Shown: one piece after another, positions 1 to 8,489 of the stretch | Layout of the letters: every line of letters starts with the position of its first letter | Position numbering within the stretch: position 1 is the first letter of the stretch | Assembly (NCBI GenBank): GCA_964369425.1 | Contig: CAYJGW010000025.1 | Coordinates: forward strand, 1 to 38,671 | Direction: 5' to 3' | Source: CAUPWF01 sp964369425 | GTDB taxonomy: Bacteria; Bacillota; Clostridia; Lachnospirales; Lachnospiraceae | Length of the DNA stretch: 38,671 nt | Translations under genes and position numbers: made by a program | The notes under the pieces: generated by a model | Database searches by the model: none | Told to the model about the DNA's origin: nothing | The model's input: only the letters and a program-made list of their open reading frames with translations

Positions 1-94
1 GACCTCCGTATTGCGTCATTATTGCAAGCGCCAATTTCGGATTTGGCTGGCTGATTTTCACTGGATACTCCAATTTCTTTTCATAAATCCACAT
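1..94 (-). CDS. cotJC: Spore coat protein CotJC, N-terminal fragment (cut by window edge)
   Basis: The reverse strand from an ATG at 94 reads about 31 codons beginning MWIYEKKLEYPVKI and runs off the window at base 1. This opening is typical of CotJC, a manganese-catalase-like (ferritin-fold) protein of the inner spore coat. The start lies one base past the stop of cotJB, and a strong GGGAAGGGGG ribosome binding site sits inside the end of cotJB, so the two are translationally linked. About 160 more residues, including the metal-binding residues, would lie outside the window. The call rests on the N-terminus plus the cotJA-cotJB context. Confidence 0.88.
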   Translation of the reverse strand, partial: MWIYEKKLEYPVKISQPNPKLALAIMTQYGG

Positions 95-95
95 A

Positions 96-389
96 CTAGC
101 AATATCCCCCTTCCCAAGGCCATGGTTGGTCAATCCAGTTCCAATAATCTTCATCAGACATATTGACTAAATCTAATGTTAAAGGACCAAATCGCTTCGC
201 ATATTCTGCTACTGCCTCATTTCTACATTCGCATTGGTACTTGAAATATTCCAGTGCTCTCTTATCCGTAGGATGAGTATCTAGGTATAGACCACAATCT
301 ATTACTGCAAATGTTGTGCAGTCGATATAGTTCATTAATTCTTTCTTCCCCATATTTCGATTATAGTTCGTATGTGTATCATATTTCAT
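96..389 (-). CDS. cotJB: Spore coat peptide assembly protein CotJB
   Basis: A 97-residue protein when started at the ATG at 389. A longer frame from a GTG at 398 exists, but the AGGTGG ribosome binding site is correctly spaced only for the ATG. That ATG overlaps the cotJA stop codon by one base (TAATG). The C-terminal stretch with YWNWIDQPWPWEGG is the family signature, and the length fits CotJB (about 85-100 residues). In Bacillus, CotJB acts with CotJA and CotJC in the mother-cell-derived coat. The gene marks the organism as a spore former. The protein is rich in Tyr, Trp and acidic residues, with no signal peptide or membrane segment. Confidence 0.93.
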   Translation of the reverse strand: MKYDTHTNYNRNMGKKELMNYIDCTTFAVIDCGLYLDTHPTDKRALEYFKYQCECRNEAVAEYAKRFGPLTLDLVNMSDEDYWNWIDQPWPWEGGYC

Positions 390-640
390 TATCGACACCC
401 ACCTTTCCCCAAAAATGGTTTGTCTAATTCTGGAAAAATGGTTCCGACTTGCAACCCTTTTTCAATCTCATAAGGTTTTTCCCACTGCTGAATTGGCACA
501 TACGCCATCGCAAGGGAGCATCCCATTAAAAGTTCTTCTTTATTTGAATCAGGTTGATATTGATTTATCGTGTGCTTATATTTAGGGCTTTGTGAGCTAG
601 TAGCCCTGCAATAATTCGGGTTATTGCGGTAGTTAGGCAT
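389..640 (-). CDS. cotJA: Spore coat associated protein CotJA
   Basis: An 83-residue protein started at the ATG at 640, which has a GGAG site six bases upstream; a TTG four codons earlier is less likely. The C-terminal half carries the CotJA core, with LAMAYVPIQQW, a following tyrosine, and GTIFPELDKPF. The N-terminal 35 residues are low-complexity and rich in Asn, Tyr and Gln. It is the first gene of the cotJABC operon; its stop codon overlaps the cotJB start. Members are needed to assemble CotJC on the forespore. A mother-cell sigma-factor-like promoter lies just upstream. Confidence 0.9.
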   Translation of the reverse strand: MPNYRNNPNYCRATSSQSPKYKHTINQYQPDSNKEELLMGCSLAMAYVPIQQWEKPYEIEKGLQVGTIFPELDKPFLGKGGCR

Positions 641-668
641 AAAATTCTCCAATACTTCGTTTTGATAT

Positions 669-697
669 TAGTGTATGTTTCATCCTAAAAATCGTTC
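669..697 (-). promoter_or_regulatory. Candidate sigma-K/sigma-E type promoter of cotJABC
   Basis: On the minus strand, CATACACTA (677 down to 669) fits the sigma-K -10 pattern CATANNNTA. An AC dinucleotide lies 16 bases upstream, the spacing known for sigma-K promoters. CATACACT also fits the sigma-E -10, but no good sigma-E -35 is seen. The site lies about 30 bases before the cotJA ATG. Assignment is by pattern only. Confidence 0.5.
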
Positions 698-721
698 GAA
701 ACCTATCGCAATTTTTTCATT

Positions 722-1669
722 TTATATTCCTAAACCGCTATTTAGCAATTGATACAGTGCCGTCATTAAAGGCATTGTCATTACACAAAACAGCACTGAA
801 ATCATATTTATCTTTGCTGCATATTCTGCATCTGCTTCATAGATTTGTGCCAACTGAGTTACCGTAGCCCCTACTGGACCTGCTGCTGCCCAAAGCACAA
901 TCATCATAATTATTCCTAAATCTTCATGATGAATAAATTTTCCTGTTACTGTAAATACCCCTATTGATATAACTGGTAAAAATAAAAGTCTCAAAAAACA
1001 TATTAAGTAAATTTTTTTATTTACAATAGCATCTTTAAGATTTATTCCAGCCATCAATATACCAATGACTATCATGCTTAGCGTCCCTACCATTGTTCCA
1101 AATGATTCTACAGCTTCTTGAGGAATTTTAGGCAGTTGAATTCCCAGTATAAACGTAATAAATCCTAAGTATATAGCGATAAAATTGGGGTTAATCAGAG
1201 CTTTCTTCCACTCTATTTTCCTCTCGTTACAGACTAACGCTTTGCAGTGACTCCAAAATAACAATGTCTGTATCGCGCTATATCCACATGTATAAAATAC
1301 CCATTCTGGCCCAAGTACGCTATACACTAGTGGGATGGTTAAATAACCTGCATTTGAGTAAATTACCGATGCTCTCTCAATTCCTTTCAGACCTATCCTA
1401 TCACCAAATATTTTCGTAAACAAAATGAAGATTCCAAGTACCACTATCGCTAATCCCATTGCTATAAAAAGCCCAATCACTTTCTCTATAGAATATTCAA
1501 TTTGAAAAGCACTAAAAATTGCACAAGGGGAGCACACGTAAGCGACTAATTTAGAGATAATTGTACTTTCTTTTTCACCAACCAACTTTCTCTTTACTAA
1601 TAACCATCCAACAAAACAAGCAATCAACATAGAAATAATCTTTTCCGCTAACAATACACTCTCTTCCAT
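722..1669 (-). CDS. AEC (auxin efflux carrier) family transporter
   Basis: A 315-residue polytopic membrane protein with about ten hydrophobic helices, the usual size for bacterial AEC permeases. The pattern is that of the Mem_trans family: an N-terminal five-helix half, a cytoplasmic break near residues 150-165, and a second half opening with NPNFIAIYLGF. Members export small organic acids such as malate or auxin-like compounds; the substrate cannot be told from sequence. The start has AAAGGA six bases upstream. It is the last gene of a run with the MATE exporter and the lipoprotein, only 19 bases after the MATE stop. No clear terminator is visible before the cotJ promoter region. Confidence 0.88.
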   Translation of the reverse strand: MEESVLLAEKIISMLIACFVGWLLVKRKLVGEKESTIISKLVAYVCSPCAIFSAFQIEYSIEKVIGLFIAMGLAIVVLGIFILFTKIFGDRIGLKGIERASVIYSNAGYLTIPLVYSVLGPEWVFYTCGYSAIQTLLFWSHCKALVCNERKIEWKKALINPNFIAIYLGFITFILGIQLPKIPQEAVESFGTMVGTLSMIVIGILMAGINLKDAIVNKKIYLICFLRLLFLPVISIGVFTVTGKFIHHEDLGIIMMIVLWAAAGPVGATVTQLAQIYEADAEYAAKINMISVLFCVMTMPLMTALYQLLNSGLGI

Positions 1670-1688
1670 CTATCGTCCTTTCAAAGCC

Positions 1689-3014
1689 TTAACAGCTTAC
1701 TTTTTTCATATACCAATAATAATAAGGAATCAGTGGTACTAACGCCAATACCCAAGCCAATGGATCTGATAAACATATCCCTACAAATTGTAGTGGCTCA
1801 AACAACAACCAAATAACTAATCCTCTTGCAATTAGTTCTGCAACACCTCCGAGCATTGGAATAAGACCATTTCCTAACCCTTGCAGTGCATTTCTATAAA
1901 TAAAGATAAGTCCTAAGAAAAAGTAAAACCACAAGCTTATCCTAAATATTTGTTGTCCTATTTCAACAATCTCACCTGATGCATCTGCAACGAACAACTC
2001 CACGAAGGTGCCACCAAAGAGGTAACAAATGATCATAAGTGCGATACTAACTGCTGCTGTAATAAGAACAGTGTCCTTCACTCCCTTTTTTACTCTGTCA
2101 AGTTTCCCTGCACCAAAATTTTGTCCTACATAAGTTGCTATAGCGGCTCCAAGTGCAACGTAGCCTTGCATGAATCCGCCCTGCACTTTCATAGCTGCTG
2201 AATATGCTGCAATGTGAACTGCTCCTAATGTATTTAAAGAAGACTGTACAATCATTGTCCCTATACTCGTAATAGAAAACTGAAGCGCCATCGGAATTCC
2301 CATCATCAATAACTTCTTGATGGTATGAAGGTTTATTTTTGCCTCTTCTCTATTAAATCTCACAATTTCATATTTTCTAAACACATATATAAAACATAAT
2401 ACGCCCGATACTGCTTGTGAAATAATGGTAGCTAATGCCGCCCCCTTCACACCAAGTGATAGCTCTGCTATAAAATAAAAATCTAATCCTATATTTAGTA
2501 CCGAAGACATAATCAAAAAATACAACGGCGTTTTACTATCTCCAAACCCTCTGGCTATTGAAGCAAGCATGTTGTAGAGAAATGTAGCTGCAATCCCTGT
2601 ATAGATTACAGTAATATATTCCTTTGTATCTTGATAGATATTATCCGGTGTATTCATCAACTGTAAAAGGGAATCATTTATGAATAAAAAATATACGGTC
2701 ATAGAAATTGCAAATACAGCACATAAAATAGTAGCCATAGCAACATAATGCTTGATTAATCTTTCGTTTTTAGCACCAAATGCCTGTGAAATCAACACTC
2801 CAAATCCATTTGCCAACCCTATAATCCATCCCCATACAAAAAACAATATTGCACCTGTCGCTCCCACTGCGGCCAAAGCATCTACACCTAAAAACCGACC
2901 GACAATCATAGTATCTGCTATATTGTATAAGTTTTGAAATAGATTTCCCAACAATACTGGTACCATAAACTTTAATATCTTCGTCTTAGGATTTCCTGTC
3001 GTCATATCATTCAT
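1689..3014 (-). CDS. MATE family efflux transporter
   Basis: A 441-residue membrane protein with the twelve-helix, two-repeat layout of MATE exporters. The N-terminal repeat shows PVLLGNLFQNLYNIADTMIVGRF, followed by a GATGAILF segment; the second MatE repeat begins near residue 235 (GIPMALQF). These proteins expel cationic drugs or metabolites in exchange for Na+ or H+. The ATG at 3014 overlaps the end of the upstream lipoprotein gene by eight bases and has GGAGG nine bases upstream, so the two are co-translated. Function beyond the family is unknown; the closest general class is the NorM/DinF-like bacterial MATE group. Confidence 0.92.
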   Translation of the reverse strand: MNDMTTGNPKTKILKFMVPVLLGNLFQNLYNIADTMIVGRFLGVDALAAVGATGAILFFVWGWIIGLANGFGVLISQAFGAKNERLIKHYVAMATILCAVFAISMTVYFLFINDSLLQLMNTPDNIYQDTKEYITVIYTGIAATFLYNMLASIARGFGDSKTPLYFLIMSSVLNIGLDFYFIAELSLGVKGAALATIISQAVSGVLCFIYVFRKYEIVRFNREEAKINLHTIKKLLMMGIPMALQFSITSIGTMIVQSSLNTLGAVHIAAYSAAMKVQGGFMQGYVALGAAIATYVGQNFGAGKLDRVKKGVKDTVLITAAVSIALMIICYLFGGTFVELFVADASGEIVEIGQQIFRISLWFYFFLGLIFIYRNALQGLGNGLIPMLGGVAELIARGLVIWLLFEPLQFVGICLSDPLAWVLALVPLIPYYYWYMKKVSC

Positions 3015-3573
3015 TATCTTCTGCCTCCACGACTACTTCTTCACCTACTGCCTCATTCTTATTCAACTGGTCAATTACATCTATAATCTCTTCACCGTAA
3101 TCTACTACCTTCCCATTTTCACCATGTAAATAAGTGGCGTAACTCCCTGACATCGGATTATTAATTCCAATTACTACAACCCCTGCATCTCTAGCTCTAT
3201 CCAATACTCCTTCATACCCTATTTCTTGTATCGGCTCTATAATTAAATATTGTAACTCTCCTTCGAGCATATCTTCTATTTGGGATATATGTAAACCTAA
3301 ATCTCCATTTGCCTCTGTTGCAATATATCCACTCCCCTTTTCTTCGCATTTCTGCTGAAGATGACTCCCTATATTATATTGAGTAATATCCTGTGCCGGT
3401 CCTTTTGCATAACCTATCGTAATGTATTCAAAAGTGGACACCACATCCTCTTCTTCTATTGTCTCATCTACATCTACCTGTGATTCTACTTCTGTATCTG
3501 TACAGCCTACTGTTATAAATGCTGTCAGCGTTAAAACCACACACAACTTCTTTATCATAGTATTTCTTTTCAT
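3007..3573 (-). CDS. Small lipoprotein with one lobe of a sugar-binding-protein fold
   Basis: A 188-residue protein with a signal peptide (MKRNTMIKKLCVVL, then a hydrophobic stretch) and a lipobox ending in TVGC at Cys24. An acidic linker follows. From about residue 50, the pattern IGYAKG, QISQIEDML, a YLIIEP-like strand and a VVVIGIN-like strand matches the N-terminal lobe of periplasmic sugar-binding proteins of the RbsB/MglB type. Full-length family members have about 300-340 residues and two lobes; here the chain ends in an acidic tail after one. No ABC transporter lies nearby. It overlaps the MATE gene by eight bases, so it may be a sensor or accessory lipoprotein, or a degraded binding protein. 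Confidence 0.7.
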   Translation of the reverse strand: MKRNTMIKKLCVVLTLTAFITVGCTDTEVESQVDVDETIEEEDVVSTFEYITIGYAKGPAQDITQYNIGSHLQQKCEEKGSGYIATEANGDLGLHISQIEDMLEGELQYLIIEPIQEIGYEGVLDRARDAGVVVIGINNPMSGSYATYLHGENGKVVDYGEEIIDVIDQLNKNEAVGEEVVVEAEDNE

Positions 3574-3604
3574 ACTTCACCTCTAAATTCTTAAGTGTCA
3601 AGTT

Positions 3605-3633
3605 ATACTATCATACAACTTAACGAAAAACAA
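3605..3633 (-). promoter_or_regulatory. Candidate sigma-A promoter for the lipoprotein-MATE-AEC run
   Basis: On the minus strand TTGTTT (3633-3628) is followed after 17 bases by TAGTAT (3610-3605). It lies 32 bases before the lipoprotein ATG and downstream of the leuS terminator. It is the best match in this gap, with a weak -10. Confidence 0.4.
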
Positions 3634-3657
3634 GAACATACTTCCCAATTTCACATT

Positions 3658-3695
3658 AAAAAAGTAACTATTCAGCTCAATGCCAAATAGTTACT
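3658..3695 (-). terminator. Rho-independent terminator of leuS
   Basis: On the minus strand a perfect 10-bp stem, AGTAACTATT with AATAGTTACT, has a 13-base loop and is followed by a T run (the A run at 3658-3663 on the plus strand). It starts about 30 bases after the leuS stop. Confidence 0.85.
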
Positions 3696-3725
3696 AAAAA
3701 TTATGTTCTTATTGTATTCACTTAC

Positions 3726-6152
3726 CTACTTTTGAACAATATTTATAATTCTTCCTGGAACATAGATTTCTTTTACAATCGTTCCTGTAAGTTTATCACC
3801 AAGTGCTTCTTTTCCAGCTTCAATGGCAGCATCTTTTGCAATATCTGCTGCAACCATAATAGTCACTTTTGTCTTTCCATTAATTTGTACCGGGATTTCA
3901 ATTTCATCATCTTTTGTCAACTCTTCATCATATATCGGCCATCCTGCTGTAAATACACTTTCTGTATGTCCAAGCATTTCCCACATTTCTTCTGCAATGT
4001 GAGGCGCAAATGGTGAGAGTAATGTTGCTACTGTCTCAAGAGTTTCTTTATCCATCCCCCCTTCTTTTTTGGCAAGGTCTATCATTGCATTGTTATATTC
4101 CATAAATCCAGAAATAACTGTGTTCAAACTAAAGCTTTCTAGGCGGTTTGTAATGTCTTTCATCATCTTATGACGCAACTTAATCATTTCTTTTGTTGCT
4201 TTAATATCCTTATCTGCAGAATCAGAAACCAATGTCCACACGCGTTTTAAGAAACGATAGATTCCATCTATTCCCCTCTCATCCCACTCAGCGTCCAACT
4301 CTGGTGGTCCTACAAATAATTCATACATTCTAAGTGAATCGCATCCGTAATCTCTTACTAAATCATCTGGAGACACCACGTTTCCTTTTGACTTACTCAT
4401 TTTGATTCCATTTTTCCCAGTTATCATTCCTTGATTGAACAACTTTTTAAATGGTTCCTCAAAGTCTACCACTCCAATATCATATAAGAATTTTGTGTAG
4501 AATCTAGAATATAACAAATGTAATACCGCATGCTCCACCCCTCCGATATACATATCAACAGGAAGCATTGTTGCTGCTTTTTCTTTCGAGATTAACTCTT
4601 CTGTATTTTTATTATCTACATATCGCAAGAAATACCAAGATGATCCAGCCCATTGTGGCATAGTATTCGTCTCTCTCTTTGCTGGCTTACCACAAGTAGG
4701 ACAAGTCGTATTTACCCAACTTTCAATTCCTGCAAGTGGAGATTCACCTGTTCCAGTTGGTTCATATGAATCTACCTCTGGTAATGTCAATGGAAGTTGT
4801 TCTTCTGGAACTGGAACCGCTCCACACTCGTCACAATGTACGATTGGAATTGGCTCTCCCCAATAACGCTGACGAGAAAATACCCAGTCACGTAACTTGT
4901 AGTTTACTGTTGCTTTTCCAATACCTTCTTTTTCAATCATGTGTGGTGCTTCTGCTTTTAGCACAGAAGATTCCATTCCATTCCATTCACCTGAATTTAC
5001 CATAGTTCCAACTGCTTCCGTATATGCAGTTTCCATATTCTCTTCTGCTACACCATCTTTTGCAATAACTTGTACAATTGGTATTTCGAATTTCTTAGCA
5101 AAATCAAAGTCTCTATCATCATGCGCTGGTACACACATAATCGCACCAGTTCCATAGTCTGCTAATACGTAATCAGACAACCATATTGGCACTAATTGAT
5201 TATTGATTGGATTTATTGCATAACTTCCTGTAAATACACCTGTCTTCTCTTTATCTTGCAAACGATCAACAGAAGATTTCATAGATGATTGGAATATATA
5301 AGCTTCCACTTCTTCTTTCTTATCATCAGTGGCTAACTCTTTTGCATAACCATGCTCTGGTGCAAGAACCATAAATGTTGCTCCATATAGCGTATCTGGT
5401 CTTGTTGTATAAACAGTAATCGCTTTATCTGTCCCATCTACTTTAAAGTCAACTTCTGCCCCATAGCTTTTTCCAATCCAATCCGCTTGCATTTTCTTTA
5501 CTTTTTCTGGCCATTCTAACTTATCCAAATCTGCCAATAAACGTTCTGCATAAGCTGTGATTTTTAACATCCACTGACGCAAGTTCTTCTTTGTAACATC
5601 TGTTCCACAACGCTCACATCCGCCATTTACAACTTCTTCATTTGCAAGTCCTGTCTTACAAGATGGACACCAATTAATCGGAAACTCTTTTTCGTAAGCA
5701 AGTCCTTCTTTGAACATTTTCACAAAAATCCATTGCGTCCATTTATAGAACTCTGGATCTGTCGTATTCACTTCCATGTCCCAATCGTATAGGGCTGCAA
5801 TATCATCAATCTGGGTCTTTATATTCGCAACATTTTCTGCAGTTGAAATCGATGGATGTACTCCCATTTTAATCGCATAGTTCTCTGCTGGTAGTCCAAA
5901 CGCATCCCATCCCATTGGATGTACAATGTAATGATTCTGTTGCAGTTTATATCTACTCCATACATCTGAAATTACATAACCTCTCCAGTGCCCTACATGA
6001 AGTCCACTTCCTGACGGATATGGGAACATGTCCAAACAGTAATATTTCTCTTTTGGATTTCCACTCTCATCTATTTTTGTATTCACTGGATTTTCTTTCC
6101 AGTTCTTACTCCATTTCTGCTCGATTGCTCTATGATTATAAGGTATTGCCAT
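3726..6152 (-). CDS. leuS: Leucyl-tRNA synthetase
   Basis: An 808-residue class I aminoacyl-tRNA synthetase charging tRNA-Leu, with the usual bacterial length. The HIGH-type motif HVGH is at residues 52-55, with YPSGSGLHVGHWRGY around it, and KMSKS is near residue 584. The inserted CP1 editing domain, about residues 220-420, carries the TTRPDT and DDRDFDF motifs that hydrolyse mischarged isoleucyl or methionyl tRNA. Paired CxxC zinc-binding sites occur near residues 160-185 and 440-490. The ATG has TAGGAGG eight bases upstream. It is transcribed alone: its own promoter is at 6196-6224 and its terminator follows at 3658-3695. No T-box leader is seen in the 194-base upstream gap. Confidence 0.98.
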   Translation of the reverse strand: MAIPYNHRAIEQKWSKNWKENPVNTKIDESGNPKEKYYCLDMFPYPSGSGLHVGHWRGYVISDVWSRYKLQQNHYIVHPMGWDAFGLPAENYAIKMGVHPSISTAENVANIKTQIDDIAALYDWDMEVNTTDPEFYKWTQWIFVKMFKEGLAYEKEFPINWCPSCKTGLANEEVVNGGCERCGTDVTKKNLRQWMLKITAYAERLLADLDKLEWPEKVKKMQADWIGKSYGAEVDFKVDGTDKAITVYTTRPDTLYGATFMVLAPEHGYAKELATDDKKEEVEAYIFQSSMKSSVDRLQDKEKTGVFTGSYAINPINNQLVPIWLSDYVLADYGTGAIMCVPAHDDRDFDFAKKFEIPIVQVIAKDGVAEENMETAYTEAVGTMVNSGEWNGMESSVLKAEAPHMIEKEGIGKATVNYKLRDWVFSRQRYWGEPIPIVHCDECGAVPVPEEQLPLTLPEVDSYEPTGTGESPLAGIESWVNTTCPTCGKPAKRETNTMPQWAGSSWYFLRYVDNKNTEELISKEKAATMLPVDMYIGGVEHAVLHLLYSRFYTKFLYDIGVVDFEEPFKKLFNQGMITGKNGIKMSKSKGNVVSPDDLVRDYGCDSLRMYELFVGPPELDAEWDERGIDGIYRFLKRVWTLVSDSADKDIKATKEMIKLRHKMMKDITNRLESFSLNTVISGFMEYNNAMIDLAKKEGGMDKETLETVATLLSPFAPHIAEEMWEMLGHTESVFTAGWPIYDEELTKDDEIEIPVQINGKTKVTIMVAADIAKDAAIEAGKEALGDKLTGTIVKEIYVPGRIINIVQK

Positions 6153-6195
6153 CTTTTATTTCCTCCTAAGTTTATCTCAATACATACTATCTAGT

Positions 6196-6224
6196 ATTTT
6201 ACCATATTTATAATAGCATTTCAA
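6196..6224 (-). promoter_or_regulatory. Sigma-A promoter of leuS
   Basis: On the minus strand TTGAAA (6224-6219), a 17-base spacer and TAAAAT (6201-6196) closely fit the vegetative consensus, about 45 bases before the leuS start. The leader is too short for a T-box. Confidence 0.6.
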
Positions 6225-6261
6225 ATCCTTTTCATTTCCACCTTCCCCTCTCACTTTTCCC

Positions 6262-6290
6262 TTGTTTCGTTAGTGATTTTGTTGTATAAT
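6262..6290 (+). promoter_or_regulatory. Sigma-A promoter of the small P-loop gene
   Basis: TTGTTT (6262-6267), 17 bases, then a perfect TATAAT (6285-6290). It lies 56 bases before the ATG at 6347, divergent from the leuS promoter. Confidence 0.65.
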
Positions 6291-6346
6291 GTTCTTATAA
6301 TTCCATTGTATTTATACAAAATAAATGAATAAAGGAGAGATTTGTT

Positions 6347-6757
6347 ATGGTGAATTTATTAATCGGGCCAAAGGGCAGCGGAAAAACACAGCAATTGTTT
6401 GACTTAGCAAACGAATCAGTTAAAAAATGTGAAGGAAATGTAATCTTTATAAAACGCTCTCACAAAGAATCTTGTAACATCTCACACGATATTCGTGTAA
6501 TCTTTATGAAGGATCATCCTGTTGTTACTAATGGCGATGAATACATAGGCTTTATCTCTGGTATGCTTGCTGCTAACCATGATATTCAAGTCGTTTTTAT
6601 AGATGGCCTCTTAAAACATGCCAATATTTCTCCTGACAGTTTAGTTGAATTTTTAAATAAGCTAAAATCAATTTCCACTGATGTTGACTTCTATATAAGT
6701 TGTAGCGTTGAAAGAGAAGTTGTTGCTTCATTAGAAGATTGTAAAATTCTTAATTAA
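6347..6757 (+). CDS. Small P-loop ATPase-like protein, function unknown
   Basis: A 136-residue soluble protein opening with a Walker A motif GPKGSGKT (residues 7-14) directly after the first beta strand. A Walker B-like strand QVVFIDG has its aspartate at residue 86. The size and order resemble the minimal nucleotide-binding core of thymidine-kinase-like or PilT-annotated clostridial proteins, but no sensor, arginine finger or partner domain is visible. The ATG follows AAAGGAGAG with good spacing. The gene stands alone between divergent leuS and a convergent membrane-protein gene, with its own promoter and a shared terminator. It probably binds ATP or GTP; a precise role cannot be assigned. 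Confidence 0.8.
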   Translation: MVNLLIGPKGSGKTQQLFDLANESVKKCEGNVIFIKRSHKESCNISHDIRVIFMKDHPVVTNGDEYIGFISGMLAANHDIQVVFIDGLLKHANISPDSLVEFLNKLKSISTDVDFYISCSVEREVVASLEDCKILN

Positions 6758-6761
6758 AACA

Positions 6762-6814
6762 ATAGCCTAGAAAAGTTAGATTTATAATCCTTCCACTTTT
6801 CTAGGCTATGTTTT
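6762..6814. terminator. Bidirectional terminator between convergent genes
   Basis: A perfect 15-bp inverted repeat (6762-6776 with 6795-6809, arm ATAGCCTAGAAAAGT) has an 18-base loop. TTTTT follows on the plus strand, and an A-rich stretch (AATTAAAAC) precedes it, giving a weaker T-rich tail on the minus strand. It serves the P-loop gene and probably also the convergent gene ending at 6832. Confidence 0.85.
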
Positions 6815-6831
6815 TATTCTATTCCCTTTAC

Positions 6832-8427
6832 TTATTCTACGCTTTCTACACGATTTACTGTTTCTCTTTGCTCATACGACATTTTAATGCTGTCACCTTC
6901 ACTATATCTTACAATATCCAGGTTATCTTTTAATACTACTTCAAATAATTCTGTTTCATCTTCTAGAATTATATAGTAATGTGAGTTTCCTTCAACAACA
7001 CCTTCTGTAATTTTACGAATGACACCTGTAATTTCTTCTAACTCTTCTGTTGCTTCGTCCTCTTTTAGCACTCCATTCGTACTGAGCAACTCCACATAAG
7101 CTTCCTCACACTGTGCCACCGTATCGCCAATGGCAACTAATTGGAACTTTTGAACATTTACCATTGCATAGTTCTTTACAAGTCCGGCTGCATCTTTTAG
7201 TGCAATAAAGTATGTTGGTTCATCTGAAATATTCAAAAGTAATGGAAATGTTGCCACATAACCGAGATGCTGTACTTTTCCTTCTGCTGATGACATGGCT
7301 GATGTTTCTGTAGCACCTTCCACCTCGTAGAACTTTGTTTCCATGGTTCTTTGATTCATCAGTACAAACCCTACATTTGATTGATCACTTGTAACTGAGG
7401 TAACTCCTGTGTATACCCATACATCATTATCTATCGCTAGATAATTATATCCTTCTGTAGCTTGCAGACAATCTCTCTGACCCAAAATACTATTGAAATA
7501 CCCATTCACTAACGTTCCATGGTAGTTATACAACTCCACTAACAAATCTGCTGAATATACCCTATCTACCCACTCTGGTACTTCTTCTATTTCATATTCT
7601 GTGGTCTCTCCAGTAATTGCATTTACTAGCACTGCTTTTCCTATCGTCACTCCACCAAACAATCCAATGTTAAATTTTTTGACCGGTGCAATATAATAAG
7701 GCGTTCCTTCATCATCGATTTCAAAACTCAAACGATCAAAGATGTAAGTCGGGTATTCAAATCGTAAATGACGATAAATATTTCGATTGAAATACTCTGC
7801 TTCTGAATACTTAATTTCCTCTGTCAATCTTACAAGTTCTGCTTCCTGTGTTGCCATATCGATTTCGATATATCCTGGAATTCCCTCACTTTGGTTTGTG
7901 AACCATCGGATAAAACTAGCATATTTAAGTGGCGATACCCTAATTGGTTTTTCCTTGTAATTAATTTGAGAATAAATATCATCCACCTCAAATTGAGACA
8001 CCATATCTGTAATGCTACCCATTTCTCTGTTCCCTATAATCGCGGCTGAATCCTTGTCTAATATTGGTATTTGATCGTAAGATAATTCCTCAATATCCTC
8101 TGTGATATTCCCATCCTCCACTGTCATTAGTTGGCGATATTGGTCTGCATTTACAATTGGAGATGATAAAATACTTCCACCTGCAAAAATGAGCAATAGC
8201 ACAGCTACAATTCCTATTAAGAATTTTGCGCGCTTTGATTCTCGTATCTCCTGTGGTTGTATTCGTTTCTTCATAATATATCCTGCTGCAATTGCTGCAA
8301 ATATAAAGATAATAAACATCCAAAACTCCGAAGAATGAATACTAAGCGCTGGCAGTGTAATGTAATAATAGATTCCTATTGCTACGATTACCGCTAAAAC
8401 AATCATTATTTTACTTTTTATTTTCAT
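6832..8427 (-). CDS. Membrane-anchored protein with large exposed domain, function unknown
   Basis: A 531-residue protein not assigned to a named function. Three hydrophobic segments lie at the N-terminus (about residues 7-28, 33-52 and 68-88), separated by a basic loop (MKKRIQPQEIRESKRAK). A hydrophilic domain of some 440 residues follows, presumably outside the membrane. It contains alternating beta-strand-like segments and ends in a C-terminal region (about 465-525: GVIRKITEGVV, YYIILEDE) that looks like a small OB-type barrel. There are no catalytic motifs I can recognise. The start has GAGGAGG just upstream. It is monocistronic, between the EF-G-like gene with its MITE and the convergent P-loop gene. 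It is probably a conserved clostridial protein. Confidence 0.75.
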   Translation of the reverse strand: MKIKSKIMIVLAVIVAIGIYYYITLPALSIHSSEFWMFIIFIFAAIAAGYIMKKRIQPQEIRESKRAKFLIGIVAVLLLIFAGGSILSSPIVNADQYRQLMTVEDGNITEDIEELSYDQIPILDKDSAAIIGNREMGSITDMVSQFEVDDIYSQINYKEKPIRVSPLKYASFIRWFTNQSEGIPGYIEIDMATQEAELVRLTEEIKYSEAEYFNRNIYRHLRFEYPTYIFDRLSFEIDDEGTPYYIAPVKKFNIGLFGGVTIGKAVLVNAITGETTEYEIEEVPEWVDRVYSADLLVELYNYHGTLVNGYFNSILGQRDCLQATEGYNYLAIDNDVWVYTGVTSVTSDQSNVGFVLMNQRTMETKFYEVEGATETSAMSSAEGKVQHLGYVATFPLLLNISDEPTYFIALKDAAGLVKNYAMVNVQKFQLVAIGDTVAQCEEAYVELLSTNGVLKEDEATEELEEITGVIRKITEGVVEGNSHYYIILEDETELFEVVLKDNLDIVRYSEGDSIKMSYEQRETVNRVESVE

Positions 8428-8460
8428 ATATCCTCCTCATTTTTTCATAACTATTTCTTA

Positions 8461-8489
8461 ATAGTAACATAAGAGAGTCCCTTTCACAA
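8461..8489 (-). promoter_or_regulatory. Candidate promoter of the 531-residue membrane protein
   Basis: On the minus strand TTGTGA (8489-8484), 17 bases, then TACTAT (8466-8461) with an upstream TG (extended -10), 34 bases before the ATG. The spacer and -35 overlap the hairpin at 8473-8498, so that hairpin may be an operator, or one of the two reads may be chance. Confidence 0.4.

Noticed and set aside
653..721. Terminator after the AEC carrier gene
   Set aside because: Only a bulged A/T stem could be drawn and it overlaps the cotJ promoter region; support is too weak.
3732..4016. Plus-strand reading frames inside leuS, tig, secA and the EF-G-like gene
   Set aside because: They lie antisense within highly conserved genes, have odd composition, and lack ribosome binding sites.
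6153..6346. T-box leader upstream of leuS
   Set aside because: The gap is short and holds divergent promoters; no T-box sequence, specifier stem or leader terminator is present.
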